DNA of 64,000 bases from an uncultured Wenzhouxiangella sp. (GCA_913057195.1 CAJXNL010000003.1:62001-126000), one strand, 5' to 3'; counted from the first letter of the stretch, positions 1-8,924 are shown. A program made the numbers and translations. The notes: generated by a model from the sequence alone, not told the origin.

Positions 1-112
1 CAATGACGGCAACCAGCACGCCCACCAAGCCAGCGCGCCGCCACCTTGGCCGCCGCTTTGGCGATGTTGAGTCCGATGAACTCATTGCTTTGGGGGTTGA
101 CTCATCACTCAT
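1..112 (-). CDS. N-terminus of a membrane protein, cut by the window edge
   Basis: A minus-strand frame starts at ATG 112-110 and stays open to the window edge, giving 37 residues. The start is preceded by AAGGA at suitable spacing. The peptide begins with an acidic, Ser/Thr/Pro-rich stretch (MSDESTPKAMSSS), then a basic run (KRRPRWRR), then the beginning of a hydrophobic segment (GLVGVLVAVI). This is the pattern of a short cytoplasmic tail followed by a membrane anchor. The family cannot be decided from this fragment. HemX-like proteins have such N-termini and lie in the same chromosomal neighbourhood in some relatives, but that is only a guess. Confidence 0.5.
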   Translation of the reverse strand, partial: MSDESTPKAMSSSDSTSPKRRPRWRRAGLVGVLVAVI

Positions 113-172
113 CCAACGGTCCTTATCGAATCCATGGGCCGATTGCGACAAACGCCCAAGGCACGATGATAC

Positions 173-886
173 TCACGGCTTGGCTTCATCCCATCGAGCG
201 TGTTCAGCACTCGATACACACTCGTCCAAAAAATGATCCACGGCCTGGATTTCATCCAAACACACCTCGTGGCCCATGGGCCACGTCTGCCAGCGAACCG
301 AGACACCGGCATTCATCAGCGTTTGGTGGCTCGACTGCCCCAGACTCATCGGCACAATTGGATCCGACTGGCCGTGACCCATGAAAACAGGCACCGCCTG
401 TTGCACCGGTGAGCACCAATCACTGAGCTGAGGGGCGTCCAACAAGTAGGTCGACAAGGCCACGATGCCCCTCAACCGGTGGGGGCCACTCAACCCCGCG
501 CGCAACGCAATGGCACCGCCTTGGGAGAACCCCGCCAGAACCACGCCGTCGGTCTCGGCCCGATTCAGTTCATCGGATATCAGGTGGTGGACCTTGCTCA
601 CCGAGGCCATGATGCCCGACTGATCTTGGTCTCGAGACACATCGAAGCCGACAATGTCATACCACGCCGGCATCACCGCGCCTTGATTGATGGTCACGGG
701 AATCTTGGGCGCGTTCGGGAAAACAAACCGCATCGGCACGCGCTTGGCGATCGTCAGCTGCGGTACAATCGGGACAAAGTCGTGTGCGTCCGCGCCCAGA
801 CCGTGTAGCCAAATCACGCTCACCTGTGGCGCCGGGCTGGTCTCAATAACGACACAATCCATGCCGGCCAAGGTCTCTTCTTTCAT
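173..886 (-). CDS. Carboxylesterase / lysophospholipase-like alpha/beta hydrolase
   Basis: This 237-residue protein belongs to the Abhydrolase_2 (carboxylesterase/phospholipase) family, which hydrolyses short acyl esters and lysophospholipids in the cytoplasm. Visible marks are an early HGLG oxyanion motif (WLHGLGADAHDF), the nucleophile elbow GFSQGG, the acid within GHGQSDPIVP, and the catalytic histidine in MGHEVC near the C-terminus. Length is usual for the family (about 220). The start chosen is ATG 886; a second ATG at 862 is possible. The ATG at 886-884 overlaps the start of the divergent lptM on the palindrome CATG. The true substrate is unknown. Confidence 0.85.
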   Translation of the reverse strand: MKEETLAGMDCVVIETSPAPQVSVIWLHGLGADAHDFVPIVPQLTIAKRVPMRFVFPNAPKIPVTINQGAVMPAWYDIVGFDVSRDQDQSGIMASVSKVHHLISDELNRAETDGVVLAGFSQGGAIALRAGLSGPHRLRGIVALSTYLLDAPQLSDWCSPVQQAVPVFMGHGQSDPIVPMSLGQSSHQTLMNAGVSVRWQTWPMGHEVCLDEIQAVDHFLDECVSSAEHARWDEAKP

Positions 887-1052
887 GTCTTACAGTTTAA
901 CCCCTTATCTGATTGATCAGGCAAAAAAGGGGGCCCGAGCGTTGACGGCCTGTTGGGTGGCGGGCGCGCTGGTGGGATGCGGTCTCAAAGATGATCTGAT
1001 CTTGCCCGAGCCCGATCGCCCCGAAGCCCAGACATCCATTGAGCCCACATGA
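885..1052 (+). CDS. lptM: LptM (YifL-type) LPS-assembly lipoprotein
   Basis: A 55-residue lipoprotein. A basic n-region (QAKKGAR) and a hydrophobic segment end in the lipobox LVGC, followed directly by GLKDDLILPEPDR. This GLK..L.LPE pattern just after the lipidated cysteine is the LptM signature. LptM helps the LptD/LptE translocon fold and form the right disulfides. The gene overlaps the next start by ATGA, and the run towards dapF fits the usual lptM neighbourhood. The start is uncertain: ATG 885 has no Shine-Dalgarno sequence. An in-frame TTG at 942 lies after a purine-rich stretch but would lose the basic n-region. Confidence 0.8.
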   Translation: MSYSLTPYLIDQAKKGARALTACWVAGALVGCGLKDDLILPEPDRPEAQTSIEPT

Positions 1053-1717
1053 AACGCGTGCCAGAACCGGAGCTGATGGATTCGGTTGAACAAACCACCG
1101 CGTATGCGGCCGCTGACTTTTCTGAACCCAACGGATTGTTTTGTGAGCACCTGCGCTCGACTTTGACCTCCAGGCCGCCAGGGCGTTTGCTGGATTTGGG
1201 ATGTGGTTCGGGGGGATTGCTTGTCGACATGGCGCATGCCCTCGATGAATGGACGCTCATTGGAACCGACGCCGGCCCAAACATGCTGTCACTGGCCGCA
1301 GAGCTCATTGAGACCCAAGCCCTGGCATCGCGAATCGAGCTGATCAAAGCCCACTTGCCTGGCGATATTGGTGCGCTTCAAGCCCAAGGCCATTTTGCCG
1401 CCATCACCTCGAACAGCCTGCTCCATCATTTGGCTGACCCCATGACCCTGTGGCAAAGCGTGGCAACATTGGGGGCGCCCAAGACCCAGGTGGTGGTCAT
1501 GGATCTTAGCCGCCCTTCCAGCATCGAAGCGGCCGAAGCATTGGTGGAGGCGCATACCGAGGGCGCTGATGATGTCTTAAAACAGGACTTTCTCAACAGC
1601 CTATGCGCCGCGTGGCGTGCTGATGAAGTGCTGGATCAATTGCAACAGATGGGATGGCACGATTGGACACTGACTGAGCCATCCAATCGCCATTGGTTGG
1701 TGACCGGCCAACTGTAA
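1049..1717 (+). CDS. Class I SAM-dependent methyltransferase, substrate unknown
   Basis: A 222-residue protein with a Rossmann-fold methyltransferase core. Motif I is LLDLGCGSGG, the acidic residue that binds the SAM ribose follows strand 2 (LIGTDAGPNM), and a post-II region reads ITSNSLLHHLADP. No extra domain is present. It starts on the ATGA that ends lptM and is followed three bases later by dapF, so it is co-transcribed with both. In many gammaproteobacteria this slot holds lysA, which is absent here. The sequence does not reveal the methyl acceptor; RNA, protein and small molecules all remain possible. Confidence 0.8.
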   Translation: MKRVPEPELMDSVEQTTAYAAADFSEPNGLFCEHLRSTLTSRPPGRLLDLGCGSGGLLVDMAHALDEWTLIGTDAGPNMLSLAAELIETQALASRIELIKAHLPGDIGALQAQGHFAAITSNSLLHHLADPMTLWQSVATLGAPKTQVVVMDLSRPSSIEAAEALVEAHTEGADDVLKQDFLNSLCAAWRADEVLDQLQQMGWHDWTLTEPSNRHWLVTGQL

Positions 1718-1720
1718 CGG

Positions 1721-2590
1721 GTGCATCAAATGTCTGTCCGATCTGCCATCCCCTTTGATCGACTCAGCGCCCAAGGCAATGTGTTTTGTGTGGTTGGGGC
1801 ATCCACATTGTCCAGACCCATCGAATCGATTGATGTCATCCGCTGGGCGGGCATGAGCAAGTTCCGTGACGAGCGGCCGCGCGTCGGCCCTAAACGGTTG
1901 TTTGATCAGTTGCTCGTCATCGACCCCGCTGGGTCATCCCACGAACACCATACGGTGCGCATATACAACGCGGATGGCTCAGCCGCGGAACAGTGTGGCA
2001 ATGGCGTGCGGGCATTGGCGTTTTGGCTCAAACGGCGTGGCCTGGACACGAGCCTGCCCTTGAGACCGCCCGCCGGTCCGGTCGAGATTGTCACCATCGC
2101 CGACGATGCAACGCGCGTCGATCACGCACATGTTTCAGTGCGCTTGCCTGGGGTTCAATCGCATCAACGACAATCTCTGTGGGGCGAGACCGATGCCACA
2201 GCGGCCATGTCTGTGTCGCTGGGCAACCCGCACTTGGTGCTGCACTGGCCTCATCCACCGCGATTGGACGAGTGCATCGACGTCGGGCAGCGACTTCAAC
2301 ATCACCCCAGCTTTTGTCACGGCGTCAATGTCGGGCTGGCCCACCCCGCAAAAGACGCCGTTCACTTGCGCGTCTACGAGCGTGGTGTGGGGCCCACCCA
2401 AGCCTGCGGCAGCGGCGCCTGCGCGGCCGCGACGGCCATGGCAGACTGGGGGTTGAAGCGCGCGCCCGTGACGCTCAATCAGCCAGGCGGATCGCTTGTG
2501 GTAGATTGGTCAGGCGAGGCGCTGGCCGCTCCCCACCTCGAGCTGACCGGCGCGGTCGAGTGGATCGAACAAGGCCAATTTCAACCATGA
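1721..2590 (+). CDS. dapF: Diaminopimelate epimerase
   Basis: DapF interconverts LL- and meso-diaminopimelate, the last step before meso-DAP is used for peptidoglycan or decarboxylated to lysine. Both catalytic cysteines are visible: C92 in AEQCGNGVRA and C229 in TQACGSGACAA. Length (289) is slightly above the usual 275. The N-terminal motif is altered to FDRLSAQGNVF from the common KMHGLGNDF. The annotated start is GTG 1721; ATG 1730 has a better placed GGGTG and may be the real one. The stop overlaps the next gene by ATGA, in the conserved order dapF-DUF484-xerC. Confidence 0.95.
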   Translation: MHQMSVRSAIPFDRLSAQGNVFCVVGASTLSRPIESIDVIRWAGMSKFRDERPRVGPKRLFDQLLVIDPAGSSHEHHTVRIYNADGSAAEQCGNGVRALAFWLKRRGLDTSLPLRPPAGPVEIVTIADDATRVDHAHVSVRLPGVQSHQRQSLWGETDATAAMSVSLGNPHLVLHWPHPPRLDECIDVGQRLQHHPSFCHGVNVGLAHPAKDAVHLRVYERGVGPTQACGSGACAAATAMADWGLKRAPVTLNQPGGSLVVDWSGEALAAPHLELTGAVEWIEQGQFQP

Positions 2591-3294
2591 ACTCAAAAGA
2601 CACCGCCTCCGTGGCAGCGCTTTCAAAAGACGACGTCATTGCCTGGATTCGAGCCCATCCCAATTGCCTGATCGATCACCCGGAACTGGTCGCCATTTTG
2701 GAGTGGCCCGACGATGCCCAAGATCGCAGCGGCACGACCTCTTTGGCCGACTTTCAAGCGCGTCGTTTGCGTCAGCAGGTCAGCCAGTTGCAAGATCAAC
2801 TGAAAACGCTCACCCAGATTGCGGTTGATAATGAAGCACTCATGCACCGGCTCCATCAAGTCACGTTGTCGTTGATGTCCATTGATGCGCTCGACGACTT
2901 CATTGCCGAGCTGATTGCCAAACTAAAATCTGAATTTAACGCCACAGTGGTGTGCTTGCATCTCAAGACCCCACCCCCCGATTTTGAACACCAACCGGGC
3001 ATCGTTCATTTGGACGACGAACGCTTGTCTTGGCTCATGCACGATGGCCCATTGACCCGACCGCAGTGCGGCCGATTCACCCAAGAGAAACTCAAATCGC
3101 TCTTGCCCATCCCACATGATCCAAAGTGTCAGTCCGCTGCCGTGGTCCCAATGGCCGACCTGGGCGTGTTGGTCATCGGTGCGGTGGATCAGGGCAAGTT
3201 TCAGCCTCATATGGGCACCTTGTTTCTTGAGCTGCTTGCGGCAACCATTGCCCACCGCCTCCTTCCCGCCTCGCCAGAATCGGCCAGCGAATGA
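2587..3294 (+). CDS. DUF484 family protein
   Basis: A 235-residue cytoplasmic protein of the DUF484 family, recognised by its position between dapF and xerC and by its architecture. A short N-terminal helical region contains the typical phrase about a residue being in a position of the type PxxLIDHPELV. A coiled-coil-like stretch follows (ARRLRQQVSQLQDQLKTL, about residues 56-75), and then a GAF-like domain to the C-terminus. The function of the family is not established. It starts on the ATGA closing dapF and ends on the ATGA opening xerC, so the three are translationally coupled. Confidence 0.85.
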   Translation: MNSKDTASVAALSKDDVIAWIRAHPNCLIDHPELVAILEWPDDAQDRSGTTSLADFQARRLRQQVSQLQDQLKTLTQIAVDNEALMHRLHQVTLSLMSIDALDDFIAELIAKLKSEFNATVVCLHLKTPPPDFEHQPGIVHLDDERLSWLMHDGPLTRPQCGRFTQEKLKSLLPIPHDPKCQSAAVVPMADLGVLVIGAVDQGKFQPHMGTLFLELLAATIAHRLLPASPESASE

Positions 3295-4190
3295 CCGCCC
3301 CATCCATGTCAATCCGAGACGCCATTGAACACTTCCTCGAACAGCTGGCCCAGCAGCAAGCACTTGGAGTGGCCACACAACAGGCCTACCGACGCGACCT
3401 CCTGGCCTTTGCTCAGTGGGGACACGCCCAGCAGATGACCGCGCTGGACGACGTCGACGTGGCGGCCGTTCGGGCTTTTGCTGCGGCCGAACACCGTCGA
3501 GGCCTGAGCCCTCGCTCCATTGCGCGGCGGCTCTCCGCACTTCGGCGGTTTTTTAAACACGCTCGGCGACAAGGGTGGAGCGATCGCGATCCGACCCAAG
3601 GCGTTCAGGCGCCCAAAATTCAGCGTAAACTGCCCGAGACGCTGGACATGGATCAGGTGCTGGCGCTTCTGGATTTACCGACAGACACCCCACTGGCCAT
3701 CCGCGATCGAGCCATGCTGGAGATGTTTTATGCCAGCGGGCTGAGGGTAAGCGAGTTGGCTCAGCTGTGTTGGCGGGACCTTGACCAGGCGCAAGGCTTG
3801 GTCCGCGTGTTAGGCAAAGGACAAAAACAACGCCTGGTGCCCGTCGGGCGACACGCACTCAAGGCACTGGCCCAATGGCAAGCACACCAAGCGCCGCAGG
3901 CCGAACGCGTCTTCACCAACTTGGCTGGCCGGCCATTAACCACACGCGCTTTGCAAAAACGCGTGGCGCATTGGTCACAGCGCCAAGGCCTGGACCAGCG
4001 GGTCCATCCCCATCAACTTCGTCATTCATTTGCATCTCACATTTTGCAATCATCGGGTGACTTGCGGGCGGTTCAAGAGCTTTTGGGACACGCCAACCTA
4101 TCCACCACTCAGATCTATACCCATCTCGACTATCAACACTTGGCGAAGGTCTACGATCAGGCCCATCCCCGCGCCAAAAAATCCACCTAA
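3291..4190 (+). CDS. xerC: Tyrosine recombinase XerC
   Basis: XerC acts with XerD at the dif site to resolve chromosome dimers before cell division. This 299-residue protein has the N-terminal SAM-like core-binding domain and a C-terminal catalytic domain. Visible catalytic residues are the first Arg in ASGLRVSEL, the HxxR box in HQLRHSF, the later His in LLGHANLS, and the nucleophile Tyr276 in TQIYTHLD. The start overlaps the previous stop (ATGA); ATG 3306 is an alternative. XerD and dif are not in this window. Confidence 0.95.
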   Translation: MTAPSMSIRDAIEHFLEQLAQQQALGVATQQAYRRDLLAFAQWGHAQQMTALDDVDVAAVRAFAAAEHRRGLSPRSIARRLSALRRFFKHARRQGWSDRDPTQGVQAPKIQRKLPETLDMDQVLALLDLPTDTPLAIRDRAMLEMFYASGLRVSELAQLCWRDLDQAQGLVRVLGKGQKQRLVPVGRHALKALAQWQAHQAPQAERVFTNLAGRPLTTRALQKRVAHWSQRQGLDQRVHPHQLRHSFASHILQSSGDLRAVQELLGHANLSTTQIYTHLDYQHLAKVYDQAHPRAKKST

Positions 4191-4320
4191 ACAAGATACA
4201 ATGGACAGGTTCGGGTCGACGCTTGCCCCAAGGTGGGGTGGGGTTGTGCCCGATACGGTGCGCTTCCAGATAGCGCGCACCACAGGCGTCAACCATTCAC
4301 CTCACGTTAAGGGCATTTGC
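4191..4320 (+). promoter_or_regulatory. xerC-hslV intergenic region, probable hslV leader
   Basis: A 130-base gap between xerC and hslV. It contains TACAAT at 4196-4201, which could serve as a -10 element but has no convincing -35. It also holds a small GC-rich inverted repeat, CCCC-AAGGT-GGGG, at 4227-4239. A clear AAGGG lies seven bases before the hslV ATG. I searched for a heat-shock (sigma-32) promoter: CTTGCC at 4222 and CCCGAT at 4249 resemble its halves, but the 21-base spacing is too long. Confidence 0.3.
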
Positions 4321-4863
4321 ATGGACCAATTCCACGGCACCACGATCGTCTCAGTGCGCCGCGGCAATGACGTTGTTGTCGCCGGTGATGGCCAGGTCAC
4401 GCTAGGACAAACGGTGATGAAGTCGACTGCACGAAAGGTACGCAAGCTTTATCACAATCAGGTGATCGGCGGATTCGCCGGCGCGACCGCCGATGCGTTC
4501 ACTTTGTTCGAGCGCTTTGAAACCAAACTTGAAATGCACTCGGGGCATTTGACACGCGCGGCGGTGGAGTTGGCCAAGGATTGGCGAACTGATCGCCTGC
4601 TGCGGCGACTCGAGGCGCTGCTCGTGGTGGCAGACCCAACCGCGTCTTTGATCATTTCAGGCACCGGCGATGTGATTGAACCTGAAAACAGCTTAATTGC
4701 CATTGGCTCGGGCGGGCCATTCGCTCAAGCCGCGGCCAGCGCACTGATTAACCACACTGAACTCGATGCTCGAACCATTTGCGAACAAGCGTTGTCCACC
4801 GCAGCCGACATTTGCATCTATACGAACCACCATTTCACCGTTGAGACGTTAACCCTGGATTGA
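4321..4863 (+). CDS. hslV: ATP-dependent protease proteolytic subunit HslV
   Basis: HslV forms the two stacked rings of the HslUV protease and uses an N-terminal threonine as nucleophile. The 180-residue protein begins MDQFHG then TTIVSVRR, so the catalytic Thr is residue 7 and a six-residue propeptide must be removed. Many gammaproteobacterial HslV proteins have only the initiator Met there, while other lineages carry a similar MEQYHG leader. AGDGQVTLG and [11 protein letters not shown] are typical family segments. hslU follows four bases later. The reading frame is open for 120 bases upstream, but that extension has no similarity to HslV. Confidence 0.95.
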   Translation: MDQFHGTTIVSVRRGNDVVVAGDGQVTLGQTVMKSTARKVRKLYHNQVIGGFAGATADAFTLFERFETKLEMHSGHLTRAAVELAKDWRTDRLLRRLEALLVVADPTASLIISGTGDVIEPENSLIAIGSGGPFAQAAASALINHTELDARTICEQALSTAADICIYTNHHFTVETLTLD

Positions 4864-4867
4864 ATCG

Positions 4868-6208
4868 ATGTCAGACCTCACACCCCAAGCCATTGTCGAG
4901 GCGCTCGACAAACACATTGTTGGTCAAGCCAACGCCAAAAAAGCGGTCGCGATCGCGCTCCGAAACCGCTGGCGACGGATGCAAGTCGACGAACCGTTGC
5001 AGCGTGAGATCACGCCCAAAAACATCCTCATGATTGGGCCCACTGGTGTGGGGAAAACAGAGATCGCCCGGCGCTTGGCGGGCTTGGCAAAGTCGCCGTT
5101 TATCAAGGTCGAGGCCACTAAATTCACCGAGGTCGGCTATGTCGGCAAGGACGTTGAGGCCATCATCAGAGATCTGGTTGAAACCGCGGTCAAAATGGCC
5201 AAAGAGCAAGCCATGGCCGATGTCCGCGCGAAAGCAGAGGATGCCGCCATTGAGCGCGTTGTCGACATCATGCTGCCCAAACGCCAATCCTCGGGCTTTG
5301 CCAATGCCCCAGAAGAGCCCGATGGTCGTGGCGAAGCGACACGCCAAAAATTACTGGATCGCCTGTTGGCGGGCGAATTTAATGACAAAGACATTGAGAT
5401 TGATGTGGCGCTCAATATGGGTGTTGAAATCATGGCGCCTCCGGGCATGGAGGAGATGACAAGCCAACTCCAGCAGATGTTTTCGAATTTTTCTGGTGAC
5501 AAAAAACAAAAGCGCACACTCAAAGTCAAAGATGCCATTCCCGTGCTGATTGAAGAAGAGGCCCAAAAGCTCATCAACGATGAAGAAGTGAAACAGCACG
5601 CCATCGACATGGCTGAAAACAATGGCATCGTATTCATCGATGAGATTGATAAAGTGGCGCGCCGTGCTGAGGGCGGAGGCAGCGGCGAAGTTTCACGAGA
5701 GGGCGTCCAGCGCGACCTTTTGCCTCTGGTTGAAGGGTGCACGGTGAACACCCGCTACGGCGCCATCAAGACAGATCACATCTTGTTCATTGCCTCAGGC
5801 GCGTTTCATGTCTCTAAACCGGCCGATTTGGTGCCCGAATTACAAGGCAGGTTGCCCATCCGTGTTGAGCTTCGGGCGCTGAACGTGGACGACTTTAAGC
5901 GCATTCTCACCGAGCCTGACGCTTCCTTGATCGCTCAATATACCGCCCTACTCAAGACCGAGGGCATTGAGGTTAATTTTAGCCCTGAGGCCATTACTCG
6001 GATTGCTGAAATTGCCTACTCCGTCAATGAGTCCACCGAAAATATCGGTGCCAGGCGCTTGCACACCCTCATGGAGCGCCTGCTTGAAGAGATCTCCTAT
6101 CAAGCGCCCACATTGGCCGAGTCCAACGTGATGATTGACGCGGCCTATGTTGATCAACATCTCAAAGCTTTGGCAGCTGATGAGGACCTCAGTCGGTATA
6201 TCCTATAG
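4868..6208 (+). CDS. hslU: HslU, ATPase subunit of the HslUV protease
   Basis: A 446-residue AAA+ unfoldase that feeds substrates to HslV. The Walker A motif is GPTGVGKTE near residue 60 and the Walker B motif is VFIDEIDK near residue 255. The intermediate (I) domain lies between them, and the sensor-2 region [15 protein letters not shown] lies near the C-terminus. The pore loop is within [13 protein letters not shown]. The C-terminus ends in DLSRYIL, the conserved tail that docks into HslV. Length matches the family (about 440). mlaF begins two bases after the stop, so hslVU and mla are probably read together. Confidence 0.97.
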   Translation: MSDLTPQAIVEALDKHIVGQANAKKAVAIALRNRWRRMQVDEPLQREITPKNILMIGPTGVGKTEIARRLAGLAKSPFIKVEATKFTEVGYVGKDVEAIIRDLVETAVKMAKEQAMADVRAKAEDAAIERVVDIMLPKRQSSGFANAPEEPDGRGEATRQKLLDRLLAGEFNDKDIEIDVALNMGVEIMAPPGMEEMTSQLQQMFSNFSGDKKQKRTLKVKDAIPVLIEEEAQKLINDEEVKQHAIDMAENNGIVFIDEIDKVARRAEGGGSGEVSREGVQRDLLPLVEGCTVNTRYGAIKTDHILFIASGAFHVSKPADLVPELQGRLPIRVELRALNVDDFKRILTEPDASLIAQYTALLKTEGIEVNFSPEAITRIAEIAYSVNESTENIGARRLHTLMERLLEEISYQAPTLAESNVMIDAAYVDQHLKALAADEDLSRYIL

Positions 6209-6210
6209 CC

Positions 6211-7041
6211 ATGACCTCTGACCGTCACGACACTGGCCACTTTATTGAATTTGACAAGGTTCACCTGTCACTGGGCGGACGAACCATCCTGGATGAGCTC
6301 AACTTGTCCATCCCACACGGACAGGTCACCGCCATCATGGGTCCCAGCGGCGCTGGAAAGACAACCCTGCTTCGCTTGATCACGGGCCAACTCAAGCCCG
6401 ACAGTGGACGTGTGGTGGTCAATGGCGAGGTTGTCAGCGACATGTCCACGAAAGCCTTGAACCAGTATCGAAAAAACGTGGGCGTGCTTCTCCAAAACGG
6501 TGCGCTGTTTACGGATCTGACCTGCTTTGACAATATTGCCCTGCCCCTTCGAGAGCACACAAAACTGCCCGAGCGATTAATTCGCAAAATTGTATTAATG
6601 AAACTTCATACTGTCGGTTTGCGTGGTGCCGCCCAGATGTATCCGCGCGAGCTGTCAGGGGGAATGAACCGGCGCATCGCCATGGCCCGCGCGATGGCCA
6701 TGGATCCGAGGCTCATGCTGTACGACGAACCTTTTGCGGGCCTTGACCCCATCTCGATGGGCATTTCGCTGCGATTGATCAGACAAGTCAACGAAGCGCT
6801 CAACATGACAAGCCTTGTGGTCACTCATGACATCAATGAGGTGGTTAAGTTGGCGCACTTGGCGTGCATCATTGCCCACGGCAACGTGATTGCCGCTGCC
6901 AGCCCCGATGAATTGTTTCAATCTCAAGAGCCTCTCGTCGCGCAGTTTATGCAGGGGCTGCCTGATGGTCCTGTGGCATTCCACTATCCAGCACCCGATT
7001 TGGCGAACGATCTACTGAGTGGGCCCAGCCGGCATGCGTGA
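6211..7041 (+). CDS. mlaF: MlaF, ATPase of the Mla phospholipid transporter
   Basis: The ATP-binding subunit of the inner-membrane MlaFEDB complex, which moves phospholipids between the inner and outer membranes and keeps the outer leaflet free of them. The Walker A motif is GPSGAGKTTLL, the signature motif LSGGMNRRIAMARA is the Mla-type variant with Met-Asn, and Walker B is MLYDEPFAGLDP. At 276 residues it is of normal length. Its end overlaps mlaE by eight bases, and mlaDCB follow in order. Confidence 0.95.
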   Translation: MTSDRHDTGHFIEFDKVHLSLGGRTILDELNLSIPHGQVTAIMGPSGAGKTTLLRLITGQLKPDSGRVVVNGEVVSDMSTKALNQYRKNVGVLLQNGALFTDLTCFDNIALPLREHTKLPERLIRKIVLMKLHTVGLRGAAQMYPRELSGGMNRRIAMARAMAMDPRLMLYDEPFAGLDPISMGISLRLIRQVNEALNMTSLVVTHDINEVVKLAHLACIIAHGNVIAAASPDELFQSQEPLVAQFMQGLPDGPVAFHYPAPDLANDLLSGPSRHA

Positions 7042-7774
7042 AGGCCTGGTTAAAATCGGCCGCGCGGTGGTTTTCTTAGGCCAGCTGTTCAGTCGCGTGC
7101 GCGCAACGCCGTTGCAGGCGCGCGAAACACTCCGTCAGATTTATTACGCGGGCGCGCGCTCATTGGTCATTATCGTCACCTGCGGGTTCTTTGTCGGTCT
7201 GGTGCTGACCTTGCAAACATACGATACCTTGACTCGGTTCGGAGCCGCCGATGCCGCCAGCACCGTGCTTGCACTGTCACTGTTTCGAGAACTTGGACCC
7301 GTTCTCACGGCCATCTTATTTGCCGGTCGCGCGGGCACATCCATCACTGCAGAAATCGGTCTCATGCGAGCAACCGAGCAACTCGATGCCATGGATTTGA
7401 TGGCCATCGACCCGATGGAGCGCATCGTTCAACCTCGCTTCCTGGCCAGTCTGATTGCCGTGCCTGCCTTGACGGTTATATTTAATTTGATGGCTTTGCT
7501 CGGCGGCATATTTTTTGCGGTCTTTGTCATGGGCAACGACGTGATTTCTTTTTGGGGGAACATGCAGGCCTCTGTTGAGCTTGGCCGAGACTTTCTGCAT
7601 GGCATGGGCAAAGCAGTGGGCTTTGGGTTTTTAGCCGCATGGCTGGCAGTTTACTTCGGCTGGTCGGCCCGAGCGACCAGTGAGGGCGTGGCTTTGGCAA
7701 CCACACAAACCGTGATCGCAACAGCCATCGCGGTTCTCATTCTTGACTTTGTCTTGTCAGCATTCATGCTGTAA
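7034..7774 (+). CDS. mlaE: MlaE, permease of the Mla transporter
   Basis: The membrane subunit of the Mla complex (MlaE/YrbE family, 246 residues). It shows several hydrophobic helices and the conserved block FRELGPVLTAILFAGRAG followed by EIGLMRATEQLDAM, which is diagnostic of the family. ATG 7034 is chosen because GTG 7019 lies deeper inside mlaF. The protein is expected to bind MlaF on the cytoplasmic side and the MlaD ring on the periplasmic side. Confidence 0.95.
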   Translation: MREGLVKIGRAVVFLGQLFSRVRATPLQARETLRQIYYAGARSLVIIVTCGFFVGLVLTLQTYDTLTRFGAADAASTVLALSLFRELGPVLTAILFAGRAGTSITAEIGLMRATEQLDAMDLMAIDPMERIVQPRFLASLIAVPALTVIFNLMALLGGIFFAVFVMGNDVISFWGNMQASVELGRDFLHGMGKAVGFGFLAAWLAVYFGWSARATSEGVALATTQTVIATAIAVLILDFVLSAFML

Positions 7775-7788
7775 TTGGAGTCAGCATC

Positions 7789-8253
7789 ATGAAATCAACA
7801 AATCAAATTGAATTGACCGCGGGCGTGTTTCTGGCTTTGGCCATCGCGGCTTTGATTTTTTTGGCTTTGCAAGCCACAGACCGTGGCGTTGTCTCCGGCG
7901 GCAGCTACGAAATCACCGCCACATTCACGAACGTCGGTGGCTTGAAACCCAAAGCCGAGGTGAGCCTGGGCGGCGTGACCATCGGATTGGTTGAACGCAT
8001 CGAGCTCGATCCGGTGACTTTCGATGCCAGAGTGCATATGCAGATTTCTGAGCAATACAATGACCTCCCGGAAGACACATCCGCCGCCATCTTGACCGCG
8101 GGGATTTTGGGAGATCAGTATGTGGGTCTGGAACCGGGTGGCTCACCCGTTGCATTGGAAGACGGCGACGAGTTGATGATCACGAACTCGGCGATGGTCT
8201 TAGAACAATTGATCACAAAATACCTGCTTAACGGAGATGACGCACAGCAATGA
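7789..8253 (+). CDS. mlaD: MlaD, MCE-domain subunit of the Mla transporter
   Basis: A 154-residue protein with one N-terminal transmembrane helix (about residues 10-27) and a periplasmic MCE domain that forms the hexameric lipid channel. MCE hallmarks are FTNVGGLKPKAEVSLGGV and the later AAILTAGILGDQYVGLEPG. The C-terminal helix expected to line the channel is present (AMVLEQLITKYL). GGAGT-type spacing before ATG 7789 is good, and the stop overlaps the mlaC start by ATGA. Confidence 0.95.
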   Translation: MKSTNQIELTAGVFLALAIAALIFLALQATDRGVVSGGSYEITATFTNVGGLKPKAEVSLGGVTIGLVERIELDPVTFDARVHMQISEQYNDLPEDTSAAILTAGILGDQYVGLEPGGSPVALEDGDELMITNSAMVLEQLITKYLLNGDDAQQ

Positions 8254-8924
8254 GGGGCAATCGTTTCTTTTCTTGCCAGTGTTTGAAGCCACCCGCCTTG
8301 GCGGTCGCGGCTACGCTCGGGGCGATTGTCCTCGGCACTTTCAGCCTGGTCTCAGCTTCGGTGCAGGCACAAACACCGCCCGATCGCTTAGTGATTGAAC
8401 TGACCGAAGACTTCCATGAAACGCTTGAAGCCAATCGTGAGCACTATCGCAACAACCCCGAAGCTCTGAAGTTAGAAATTAACGAGCGAATGCGCAAGCA
8501 CATGGATGTTGAATATGCCGCGCGACTCGTGCTGGGTCGGCACGGCCGGGGGCGCAGCCGTGATGAAATCCAACGTTTCGCTGACGCCTTGGCCAGCAAT
8601 TTGATGAACCAATATGCCAGTCGGGTCCTTGAATTTGACACCCAAAATACGGTCAAGGTCTTGCCGATCGCACCCGATCAAGATCCCCGGAGAACCCGAG
8701 TGCGCACCCGACTCCGCTTAGACAACGGCTCGATCATGCCGATTGACTTTGTGCTGCGCTTGCAAGGCGAGACGTGGCTTTTCTTTGACGTCATTGTCGA
8801 GGGCATTTCGTATGTGGCCACGTACCGAACCCAGATTGGTGAGCAGATCAACCAATTGGGGTTTGAACAGATGGTGGAAGGTTTAGAGCAAGGTGACGTG
8901 GCGCTCGAGGCAGGTCCGTCATGA
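8250..8924 (+). CDS. mlaC: MlaC, periplasmic phospholipid-binding protein
   Basis: MlaC shuttles phospholipids across the periplasm between MlaA and MlaFEDB. The 224-residue protein has a long Sec signal peptide (hydrophobic core about residues 17-36, cleavage likely after VQA) and then the MlaC/Ttg2D domain. The family segment RFADALASNLMNQYASRV and the C-terminal WLFFDVIVEGISYVATYR are visible. It starts on the ATGA ending mlaD and ends on the ATGA opening mlaB. Confidence 0.93.
   Translation: MRGNRFFSCQCLKPPALAVAATLGAIVLGTFSLVSASVQAQTPPDRLVIELTEDFHETLEANREHYRNNPEALKLEINERMRKHMDVEYAARLVLGRHGRGRSRDEIQRFADALASNLMNQYASRVLEFDTQNTVKVLPIAPDQDPRRTRVRTRLRLDNGSIMPIDFVLRLQGETWLFFDVIVEGISYVATYRTQIGEQINQLGFEQMVEGLEQGDVALEAGPS

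Noticed and set aside
1993-2586. A long in-frame extension upstream of the DUF484 gene
   Set aside because: The extra 198 codons overlap dapF in another frame and are Arg/Ala-rich without family similarity. ATG 2587 overlapping the dapF stop is the natural start.
4222-4254. Heat-shock (sigma-32) promoter before hslV
   Set aside because: CTTGCC and CCCGAT are present but 21 bases apart, longer than the usual 13-17.
4201-4320. Forty extra codons before hslV
   Set aside because: The peptide has no HslV similarity and the conserved protein starts at ATG 4321 with a good ribosome-binding site.
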